Assembly (NCBI GenBank): GCA_964487555.1
Contig: CAZART010000042.1
Span: 1 to 40,077 of the forward strand
Length of the DNA: 40,077 bases
Source of the DNA: CAZART01 sp964487555
GTDB lineage: Bacteria; Bacteroidota; Rhodothermia; Rhodothermales; VXPQ01
Reading direction: 5' to 3'
The translations under genes and the position numbers were made by a program. Below, in pieces: positions 8,461-14,520 of this stretch (within the stretch, counting starts at the first letter, position 1; every line of letters begins with the position of its first letter). The notes beneath the pieces were generated by a model that was given only the letters and a program-made list of their open reading frames with translations, was not told the origin of the DNA and made no database searches.

Positions 8461-9018
8461 TCAGGGAGCAGGATTCCATTCATCTTCGCGAAAGCCTTCG
8501 CGCATGTTGGTCCAGCGAGCCGCTACGAAAAGCAAATCCGAAAGGCGGTTCAGGTACACCGCGGCAAGCTCTGAAACAACGGCCTTCGACGCCGCTTCCA
8601 GAACGAGTCGCTCGGCTCGGCGGCAGACGGTGCGCGCCACGTGAAGGCCGGCTCCAGCAGGAGATCCACCCGGAAGGATGAACTGCTTCAATGGTTCTAG
8701 ATCCTTCTCGAGCATATCTATTTCGTTCTCGAGTTTTTCGACGTGTTCACTCGAGATCCGCGGAGCCTTCGCTCTGGATTCTTCGGGCGTCGCGAGATCG
8801 GCCCCGAGCACGAAGAGATCGCGCTGAACGTCGGCCAGGACGCGGTCGACTGCGGCCGTTTCGTCCCGGCGTAGTAGAGACGCGCGGGCCAGACCGATGA
8901 TGGAGTTCGTTTCGTCTACGGTGCCGTAGGCCGCGATGCGGGCGTGCGTTTTCGGAATGCGCTCGCCTCCGAAAAGGGCCGTACTGCCCTGATCGCCGGT
9001 CCGTGTATAAATCTTCAT
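8461..9018 (-). CDS. Cob(I)yrinic acid a,c-diamide adenosyltransferase, PduO type
   Basis: 185 residues, the usual length for single-domain PduO/MMAB enzymes. It transfers the adenosyl group of ATP to reduced corrinoid to give adenosylcobalamin, in the cytoplasm. Family motifs are clear: TRTGDQGSTALFGG at residues 5-18 (nucleotide-binding N-terminus), YGTVDETNS at about 31-39, and LPGGSPAGAGLHVARTVCRR followed by AERL at about 114-137. The start overlaps the end of the BtuD-like ATPase by four bases (ATGA), so the two genes are translationally coupled. This context points to import of corrinoid followed by adenosylation. Specialised names such as cobO, pduO or mmaB cannot be separated by sequence alone. 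Confidence 0.94.
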   Translation of the reverse strand: MKIYTRTGDQGSTALFGGERIPKTHARIAAYGTVDETNSIIGLARASLLRRDETAAVDRVLADVQRDLFVLGADLATPEESRAKAPRISSEHVEKLENEIDMLEKDLEPLKQFILPGGSPAGAGLHVARTVCRRAERLVLEAASKAVVSELAAVYLNRLSDLLFVAARWTNMREGFREDEWNPAP

Positions 9019-9851
9019 CTGGATGTCAAAACAGGCATGTCCTGGCGAATGGAAGAGATGTACTCGATGCGGAGCGTTCCGTCCGAGGACGTATGGAGGG
9101 TAGCCTGCATGCGGAACACGTTGGCGATGAGCTCCTCCGTGAGGACGTGGCGCGGCGGTCCGGCAACGGCGACGCAGCCTCCGCTCAGCACAATGAGTTC
9201 ATCGGCGTAGCGGGCTGCCATCTCCAGGTTGTGAAAGACGGCCACCGCCGTCCTTCCCTGACGCACCAGATCGTCGACAAGGTCCATAAACTCAAACTGA
9301 TAGTGAACGTCGAGGTGTGCGGTCGGCTCATCGAGCAGGAGCATCTCCGCCTCCTGCACAAGGGCCTGAGCCAGCATCACCCGCTGAAACTCGCCGCCGC
9401 TCAGCGACAATACACTTCGGTCGCGAAATCCGGCAAGATCGACGCGTCGAAGGGCCTCTTTCATCTTCGCCATGTCGTCGCGCGTGTAGTCCTGCATCCA
9501 CCGTTTGTGGGGCGCGCGGCCGAGAAGGATAAGTTCCGAGACGGTGAAATCGAACGACAGCGAAACGGCCTGGCGTACGAACGCCATCCGCCGGGCGAGA
9601 GCGCCGGGTCTCCAGGCGTCGACGGAACGGCCGTCAAACGTCAACGCTCCTTTGTAGGGGAGGAGTCCGCTCATGCAACGCATCAGGGTTGTTTTACCGC
9701 TGCCGTTAGGACCCAGGAGGCCCACGAGTCGTCCTCGCCCGACCTGAAAACTCAGTCCCTTGAGGATGGGCGTCGAGCCGATCGACGCCGACAGGTTCTC
9801 CGCCCGTAGTATGGGTTCGTTTCCTGGCTGTCGGGTCGCTGGGGAGGACAT
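9015..9851 (-). CDS. ABC transporter ATP-binding protein, probable corrinoid/iron-siderophore importer (BtuD/FecE-like)
   Basis: 278 residues from the ATG at 9851. The frame is open further upstream, but that part would overlap the divergent lipoprotein gene and has no ABC homology. Walker A is GPNGSGKT (47-54), the signature is LSGGEFQR (150-157), and Walker B is LLLDEP (171-176), followed by the switch His in VFHNLE. The short type with an FVRQ Q-loop and the LGRAPHK stretch is typical of type II importers of B12, haem and ferric siderophores. The coupled PduO gene makes vitamin B12 or another corrinoid the most likely cargo (inference). No permease or binding protein is present in the window, so the partners are encoded elsewhere. 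I see no cobalamin riboswitch upstream. Confidence 0.88.
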   Translation of the reverse strand: MSSPATRQPGNEPILRAENLSASIGSTPILKGLSFQVGRGRLVGLLGPNGSGKTTLMRCMSGLLPYKGALTFDGRSVDAWRPGALARRMAFVRQAVSLSFDFTVSELILLGRAPHKRWMQDYTRDDMAKMKEALRRVDLAGFRDRSVLSLSGGEFQRVMLAQALVQEAEMLLLDEPTAHLDVHYQFEFMDLVDDLVRQGRTAVAVFHNLEMAARYADELIVLSGGCVAVAGPPRHVLTEELIANVFRMQATLHTSSDGTLRIEYISSIRQDMPVLTSR

Positions 9852-9958
9852 GCGCTCGAATAAACATCCGTTACGATGAGGCCGCGGTGCCGGAACTTCG
9901 CCCCGCCCGGTCGTCGTGCAACGATCGCCTACGTATCCACTTATCCATAGATCCGATC

Positions 9959-10441
9959 GTGCAAGTGCGCTCGCCAAACATCCCTGCCTGCATCGCTGTG
10001 CTGCTTCTGTTTGCAGGCTGCGATTCACACGGGCAGCAGGATGAATTCGCAGAAGACGCCAGTGCTCCTCCCAGCGGATTCGTGCAGACGGTAGACGGCA
10101 CGGAGATCATTTCGGACGATCTCGACGATTGGCGTACAGCGCCGGTATACGCCGGCAAAATAAGCGTACGGCCTGCCTTTCCCAATCCGGTTAAGGTGGA
10201 GGACTTCGTTACGGTGCCGTTCAGCGTCACGGCTTTCGGCGCCGTTCGCGCGCCGCTCCGCCTCGAGGTCCTTCGAGACGGCAGGCTCGTGAATCTCGAG
10301 TCGATCGACCGTGCCGGGGATCCGGGCAGCTATGCCTTCACGTTCAGTGCGGCTCGACTGGGTCGCACGGGCTTGCACCGGCTCTTCTTCTTCGACGGCG
10401 GTGGAGAGCTCGTTTCATACGGCGACGTGATGGTGCAGTGA
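9959..10441 (+). CDS. Lipoprotein of unknown function with a PNP beta-sandwich-like module
   Basis: About 160 residues. GTG codons at 9887, 9959 and 9965 are all in frame. The later two place a normal short lipoprotein signal peptide at the N-terminus (hydrophobic IAVLLLFAGC, acylated Cys at the end). The earliest has a GAGG a few bases upstream but would put about 35 extra residues before it. After a polar linker, the sequence SVRPAFPNPVKVEDFVTVPF resembles the start of a T9SS/FlgD-like beta-sandwich, and the remaining 75 residues alternate hydrophobic strands. Because the PNP module reaches the C-terminus in a protein that appears lipidated, it may be only a fold relative and not a true sorting signal. 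Function unknown. Confidence 0.7.
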   Translation: MQVRSPNIPACIAVLLLFAGCDSHGQQDEFAEDASAPPSGFVQTVDGTEIISDDLDDWRTAPVYAGKISVRPAFPNPVKVEDFVTVPFSVTAFGAVRAPLRLEVLRDGRLVNLESIDRAGDPGSYAFTFSAARLGRTGLHRLFFFDGGGELVSYGDVMVQ

Positions 10442-10455
10442 TCTGCCTGGGATAC

Positions 10456-10484
10456 AAAAAAGGCGGATCCGATAGAGATCCGCC
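10456..10484 (-). terminator. Intrinsic terminator of the sorting-domain mini-protein gene
   Basis: Read on the minus strand, GGCGGATC pairs with GATCCGCC (8 bp, 7-base loop), followed directly by six T residues. It lies 46 bases after the stop of the gene at 10530-10904. On the plus strand it also sits just after the convergent lipoprotein gene, but there the downstream bases are not T-rich, so it acts mainly for the minus-strand gene. Confidence 0.85.
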
Positions 10485-10529
10485 TCTAAAACTAACAACG
10501 GTCCGGCCACGTCCCTCGAGGCGGTCACG

Positions 10530-10904
10530 TCACTTGAGCAGCGTCATCTGACGCGTGGCCGTGAAGTCCTCGCCGCGCACGCGGTAGAGATAAATACCAC
10601 TCGGCAGATCGCCGGCCTCGAAGATAAACGTTCGAGTCTCGTCAGCATCCATCGTTCCCTCGAACAGGATTTTTATGGAGCGTCCGAGGAGATTGAAGAC
10701 CTCGACCTTCACATCCTGCCGCTCCTCGACGCGCAGCGAAAAAGAAGTCTGCGGATTAAACGGGTTGGGATAAGCGGACGAAAGAACGAAGCCGTCCGGC
10801 TTGTCGACGGTCTGTTCGTCGACACCTAACGCCGGGGCAGCGAGGGACATCGACGGCAGCGCCGTGAAAGCCGCAAATAGAAGGAGTAGTAATGCGTGTT
10901 TCAT
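10530..10904 (-). CDS. Mini-protein: signal peptide plus T9SS type A sorting domain only
   Basis: 124 residues. Residues 1-22 are a clear Sec signal peptide (hydrophobic LLLLLFAAFTALPSMSLA). After a polar linker of about 20 residues the whole remainder is a T9SS C-terminal sorting domain: SSAYPNPFNPQTSFSLRV (about 42-59), then VFNLLGRSIKILFEG, then LPSGIYLYRVRG, ending in MTLLK. This is the normal type A order (YPNPF, LG, and G-[IV]-Y motifs). There is no other cargo domain. The protein would be exported, carried by the T9SS and cut by a PorU-type sortase such as the one at 36019. Whether it is a surface micro-protein, a remnant of a larger cargo gene, or a decoy is open. It has its own strong terminator. 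Confidence 0.85.
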   Translation of the reverse strand: MKHALLLLLFAAFTALPSMSLAAPALGVDEQTVDKPDGFVLSSAYPNPFNPQTSFSLRVEERQDVKVEVFNLLGRSIKILFEGTMDADETRTFIFEAGDLPSGIYLYRVRGEDFTATRQMTLLK

Positions 10905-11201
10905 AAGCTCTCTATATCGGAGATCGATACCCGACCTCTGTAAGTTCGTGTTTTTCGGCCAATTACGCCACCTTTATTGTTAGCTCAAATCGGTCGAAGG
11001 TTTCCATATGGGCGTAAAGGTAACGGTCCAGGACCGGCTTTCTATAGTCGTGTAACGAATTCAGAGGCAATTAACGAGGAATAACGTCGAAGTATGCGCA
11101 AAAATCACGCCGACAGCGGTGTAGCACGGAATGGCGGGGCCGGGACCAATCGGCTGTACGCTTCCTTCGCAGTACGATGGCATGGTCGCCTGGATGCATT
11201 T

Positions 11202-11615
11202 TTAGCCGAATGTTTTATCCAGCCTGAGGATGAGCTGTTTAAGTCCCGCCTCCAGGACGCGCTCGTACGCGGTCTGTACAGGAATCCATTCCCGGATTCG
11301 ATCCTGATCCTCCGGCCATCGCTCAAGCACATGCTCTACTTCCATTATGAAAACCTCGACTTCAGTCGGGAATCCGGCGCTCTCATGCAGATAGGAGCCG
11401 AACGGAATAGGGTGGACGCGGCCGGTAACACCGGCTTCTTCGAAGGCCTCCTTTCGGGCCGACTCCAGCGCACTCATGGTGGGTTCTACGTTTCCTTTTG
11501 GAATGATCCACCGCCTCCTCGTGATGGAGGTGACGAGCAGTACTTCGAGCCGACCGTCATACCAGCGGTACGGGATGATCCCCGACTGCCTCTGTTCGTC
11601 TTTGTTTATATACAT
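11202..11615 (-). CDS. Nudix hydrolase, DIPP-like
   Basis: 138 residues from the ATG at 11615. A longer reading from a TTG at 11732 is open and gives 176 residues, but the Nudix fold begins near this ATG (QSGIIPYRWYDGRLEVLLV). Nudix enzymes hydrolyse nucleoside diphosphates linked to another group. The Nudix helix is GNVEPTMSALESARKEAFEE followed by AGV; compared with G-x5-E-x7-RE-U-x-EE-x-G-U, the first Glu is Met and the Arg is Lys, but the core E-x2-EE is intact. The PKGxVE pattern matches the diphosphoinositol/diadenosine polyphosphate (DIPP-like) subgroup, in which such departures are common. Substrate not determinable. The neighbours do not help. Confidence 0.85.
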   Translation of the reverse strand: MYINKDEQRQSGIIPYRWYDGRLEVLLVTSITRRRWIIPKGNVEPTMSALESARKEAFEEAGVTGRVHPIPFGSYLHESAGFPTEVEVFIMEVEHVLERWPEDQDRIREWIPVQTAYERVLEAGLKQLILRLDKTFG

Positions 11616-11950
11616 ATGTGGGCACAGAACGATACAGCCGGCCTCTTGCAATGCCTGGTCACGCGCCGCAGTTTCCGCCGGGTCTGAGACGGGAGATGCT
11701 GTCGCTTGAAAGGACTGAAACGCCTCCTGCAACCTGTTTCGGTGTGGAAAAGTATGAGGAAGGCAGCGGAGGCCCGCCTTTGATGGGAGGCATGTTGGCC
11801 TTATTTTTGGTCGAGTCTTCGCAACTGTAACACGTAATTAGTAAAGAGGTCAGCCTTCGGAAAACGTATTCTAAACGAATCTTCAACGCTGCATCTCAGC
11901 GGATGCGTTAATCGTCACGTCCGTCCCGTCCGCATACGTTTTTGCGCGTC

Positions 11951-12451
11951 ATGACTGGTCACGTACTCGTCCTCAATAACGATTATCGAGCGCTCACCAT
12001 TTGCAGTGTGGAGCGCGCCGTCGTACTCGTCGTCCTTCAGAAAGCCGAGCTGGTGGAGTCATTGCCGGACCGGTTCGTACGCTCGCCCAGCACGCAATTT
12101 CCGTGGCCGAGCATCGTGCGACTCCGTGCTTATGTGACGGTGCCGTACAAGCGGATTATGATTTCTCGCAAGAATATTCTTCGGCGGGACCGCTTCCGCT
12201 GTCAATATTGCAGCAGCCGGGAACAGCTTACTATCGACCACGTCCTTCCGAAGTCGCGGGGCGGGCGTGACACCTGGGAGAACCTCGTCGCTGCCTGTAC
12301 ACCGTGCAACAATAGGAAGGGAAACAGAACGCCGGATGAGGCTGCAATGGTGCTCAACCGGAAGCCGTATCGCCCCAGTCACGTTATGTTCATCCGAGAT
12401 TATATCGGCAATCTGCACGACGCCTGGAAGCCCTATCTCTTCCTGAAATAG
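11951..12451 (+). CDS. HNH endonuclease
   Basis: 166 residues from the ATG at 11951; a TTG nine bases earlier is in frame but less likely. The C-terminal half is a classical HNH zinc-ribbon nuclease: RCQYC (first CxxC), LTIDHVLPKSRGGRD (metal-binding DH and the catalytic His), ENLVAACTPCNNRKG (second CxxC and the Asn/His arm). The N-terminal half (VLVLNNDYRALTICSVERAV) is the conserved leader seen in the 165-170 residue HNH proteins common in Bacteroidota and Cyanobacteria, whose cellular role is unsettled. There is no linked methylase or mobile element, so restriction or transposition is not implied. Confidence 0.93.
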   Translation: MTGHVLVLNNDYRALTICSVERAVVLVVLQKAELVESLPDRFVRSPSTQFPWPSIVRLRAYVTVPYKRIMISRKNILRRDRFRCQYCSSREQLTIDHVLPKSRGGRDTWENLVAACTPCNNRKGNRTPDEAAMVLNRKPYRPSHVMFIRDYIGNLHDAWKPYLFLK

Positions 12452-12499
12452 CGGTTTAGGAGCCGCGTCCCTTCTTATACCTCTAATTGCTTCGACTTC

Positions 12500-12970
12500 G
12501 TGCCCACTCCGCGCTCTCGTTTCGTGGCCCGGTTGCTCTGGATCTTTCCGGCAATCCTTCTTTTCCTCACCATCAATCAGAGCAAGGTAGCTTTAGACCT
12601 CCGCCACACGCTGAATCGCGGCATTCCGGCGACGGCGGAGGTCATCGAGATCTACCAGACAAACCGGGTGGATGTGACGTTCGGATACGTGCTACTGCGT
12701 GTACCGACGGACGAAGGCCTCGTCGAGCGCCGCCTTTCGATGTCCGTCTCGCTCCTGCCGGCGCTGGAAGGGCAGGACAGCCTGCAGGTGCGACTTCTTC
12801 CGGGAGAGGATCAAGACATCGTCATTACGGCCATCGCGCGGCCCCAATGGCAGATGGCCGCAATTAACAGCGGAATCAGTTTCATCGGCCTGATCCTGGT
12901 ATCGATCGGCGTGTGGGCGTGGAATGGCTTCCTTCGGCGAAAAGGCGATCCGGCGGAATCTCCGCGCTGA
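12500..12970 (+). CDS. Two-TM protein resembling DUF3592
   Basis: 156 residues, beginning at a GTG at 12500, 48 bases after the HNH gene, so possibly the same transcript. Hydrophobic segments at about 10-25 and 123-146 flank a mostly beta extramembrane domain (ATAEVIEIYQTNRVDVTFGY, then LRVPTDEGLVERRLSMS). This arrangement and the A-x-A-x-V-x-x-I start of the domain resemble DUF3592-type proteins, whose function is not known. The C-terminal tail is basic and cytoplasmic. A heptamer repeat array begins 17 bases after the stop. Confidence 0.75.
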   Translation: MPTPRSRFVARLLWIFPAILLFLTINQSKVALDLRHTLNRGIPATAEVIEIYQTNRVDVTFGYVLLRVPTDEGLVERRLSMSVSLLPALEGQDSLQVRLLPGEDQDIVITAIARPQWQMAAINSGISFIGLILVSIGVWAWNGFLRRKGDPAESPR

Positions 12971-12986
12971 CGCAGAGCTCTGAACG

Positions 12987-13054
12987 GAGGGGTGGATCGG
13001 GATCGAGGATCGAGGATCGAGATAGAGGATCGAGGATCGAGGATGGAGGATCGA
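12987..13054. repeat. Tandem heptamer array (GGATCGA)
   Basis: Nine units of GGATCGA or near variants run from 12994 to 13054 (variants GGATCGG, GATCGA, GATAGA, GGATGGA), preceded by GAGGGGTGGA at 12987-12996. It lies between the stop of the two-TM protein and the stop of msrP, outside coding sequence. The same leader and the same unit pair recur at 40052-40077. Confidence 0.9.
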
Positions 13055-13125
13055 GTGACGCCGAGCGGGTGCTGTCATCCATCATTTGACGAAGAACGGC
13101 GCGAGGGCGTAGAATGCCGACGATC

Positions 13126-14154
13126 CTATCGGGCCATCGGCGGTCCTGGCTTCCTCGGCTCGTCGGGGTAGAGGTCGCCGACCCATTCTTCGTAGCCGTT
13201 GAAGAGCAGTGTCGGGATGCGGCGATCGTCGTTTAGATGCTTTTCAGTGGCCTGGGTCCAGCGGGGATGCGGGATGTTCGGATTGACGTTGGAGTAGAAC
13301 CCGTATTCTTTCGGCTGAAGGTCGTTCCAGAGCGTGGCGGGACGGCTGTCGGTGAAATCGATCCGAACGATCGCCTTCGGACCCTTGTAGCCGTATTTCC
13401 AGGGAAGAGCTAGCCGCATTGGCGATCCGTTCTGCTTCGGCAGGGGCTCACCATACATACCCGTGGCGACGAACGCGAGGTCATTGACGGCTTCATCCAT
13501 GCGCAATCCCTCGTAATACGGCCATGGATACCACGGCTGGGATTTGATGCCGGGCATCTCTTTCGGGCGGTTGGCGCAGACGAACCTGATGTGCGTGGCT
13601 TTAGATAGCGGTTTGCAGCGCTCCACGAGTTTCTTCAGGGGGAATCCGGCCCAGGGTACCGTCATCGACCAGGCCTCGACGCATCGGAAACGGTAGACCC
13701 GCTCTTCGAGCTCCATCTCACGGATGAGGTCGGCCACGTCGATCTTAAACTTCTTCTCGACCAGTCCGCCCACGGATACGGTCATCGGAAATGGATCGTA
13801 GTCGTCGGTAAGTGGCCAGATCTCCTTGGTGGTCCCGTCGAATTCGTAGAAATTGTTGTACCCGGATGCCTTAAGGCGCTGCGTAACGTCGCGCTCGGGG
13901 ACCTCGAACTCCGCGTTGCGCGCGGGCGGTAGGCCGTCGCGCGGTGCGTCCGAGGGAATGGTGTCGAGGGGACCGCCGGATGCCGTGCCCGTACCGTTCG
14001 CCTCGTTCGTGCACGCTCCCAACGATAGTGTTGCCAGCCCGACCGTTCCAAGACCCATCTCTTTGATGAAACGGCGGCGATTCCGATAGGTGCTTTCCGG
14101 GGTGACGTCGCGTTCGCGGCCTCGCCAGCCCGGCGGGAGGATGATGTGCGGCAT
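13126..14154 (-). CDS. msrP: Protein-methionine-sulfoxide reductase catalytic subunit MsrP (YedY)
   Basis: 342 residues from the ATG at 14154; an earlier in-frame TTG adds nine residues without support. It repairs oxidised methionines of periplasmic proteins using a molybdopterin cofactor. The N-terminus carries a twin-arginine signal (NRRRFIKEMG at 25-34) followed by LSLGAC, which could also act as a lipobox. The pterin domain contains RFRCVEAWSMTVPWAGFPL, where C158 is the expected molybdenum ligand, and WYPWPYYEGLRMDEA and LPWKYGYKG further on. The haem-binding partner MsrQ is not adjacent, so the electron donor is encoded elsewhere or is different. It is divergent from the riboswitch-controlled receptor gene. 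Confidence 0.93.
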   Translation of the reverse strand: MPHIILPPGWRGRERDVTPESTYRNRRRFIKEMGLGTVGLATLSLGACTNEANGTGTASGGPLDTIPSDAPRDGLPPARNAEFEVPERDVTQRLKASGYNNFYEFDGTTKEIWPLTDDYDPFPMTVSVGGLVEKKFKIDVADLIREMELEERVYRFRCVEAWSMTVPWAGFPLKKLVERCKPLSKATHIRFVCANRPKEMPGIKSQPWYPWPYYEGLRMDEAVNDLAFVATGMYGEPLPKQNGSPMRLALPWKYGYKGPKAIVRIDFTDSRPATLWNDLQPKEYGFYSNVNPNIPHPRWTQATEKHLNDDRRIPTLLFNGYEEWVGDLYPDEPRKPGPPMAR

Positions 14155-14315
14155 AGGAGCTTCAGGTACGTGATCGACCAACTAATCTTCGGTTGAATAC
14201 GAGCGAGGAGAGTACGGGTTCATGCGTGCTTCATAGGAGCCGGTCTGAATTCGCCTCGTTCAATTGCTATATTCGATACAAATCCGCTCTTTCTACATTA
14301 CGACGACAGTCTTTG

Positions 14316-14406
14316 ACTGTGGGGGTGTCCCGGCGGCGGCGGCCGTGTGGGGCTGAGATAATACCCTTCGAACCTGACCCGGCTCACACCGGCGTAGGGA
14401 AACAGT
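14316..14406 (+). promoter_or_regulatory. TPP riboswitch (THI box)
   Basis: All conserved parts of the thiamin pyrophosphate aptamer are present in order: GGGGGTG (14321-14327), CTGAGA (14353-14358), ACCCTT (14363-14368), GAACCTGA (14370-14377) and GCGTAGGGAA (14392-14401). The closing stem P1 is formed by ACTGT (14316-14320) and ACAGT (14402-14406). A transcription terminator follows 62 bases later. TPP binding should therefore switch off the downstream TonB-dependent receptor. Confidence is high from sequence motifs alone. Confidence 0.95.
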
Positions 14407-14467
14407 TTGTCGCTTCACCGGCCGATTCCGGCGCCGGTGGACAAGCATGACTTGAAGGAATCTACTC

Positions 14468-14498
14468 GCCCACATTGCAGAGATGTCGGGCTTTTTTT
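14468..14498 (+). terminator. Intrinsic terminator, riboswitch expression platform
   Basis: GCCCACAT pairs with ATGT-C-GGGC (one bulged C, 7-base loop), followed by seven T residues at 14492-14498. It lies between the TPP aptamer and the receptor start, so it is the OFF-state terminator of the riboswitch. The competing antiterminator was not resolved. Confidence 0.85.
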
Positions 14499-14520
14499 GT
14501 TGCATTTTTCCGCGAAAGTC

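Noticed and set aside
9852..9958. Cobalamin riboswitch upstream of the BtuD-like gene
   Set aside because: The conserved B12-box pattern could not be found in this short gap or within the flanking coding starts.
11094..11687. 197-codon plus-strand open frame
   Set aside because: Antisense to the Nudix hydrolase, whose Nudix helix is clear on the minus strand.
11951..12451. HNH gene as part of a restriction or mobile system
   Set aside because: No methylase, integrase, inverted ends or atypical composition is seen around it; this short HNH type is common as a lone gene.
12994..13054. CRISPR array
   Set aside because: Units are seven bases with no spacers, and there are no cas genes.
12692..13078. 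Minus-strand open frame reading SSILHPRSS-type repeats
   Set aside because: Its N-terminus is a translation of the heptamer array and the rest is antisense to the two-TM protein.
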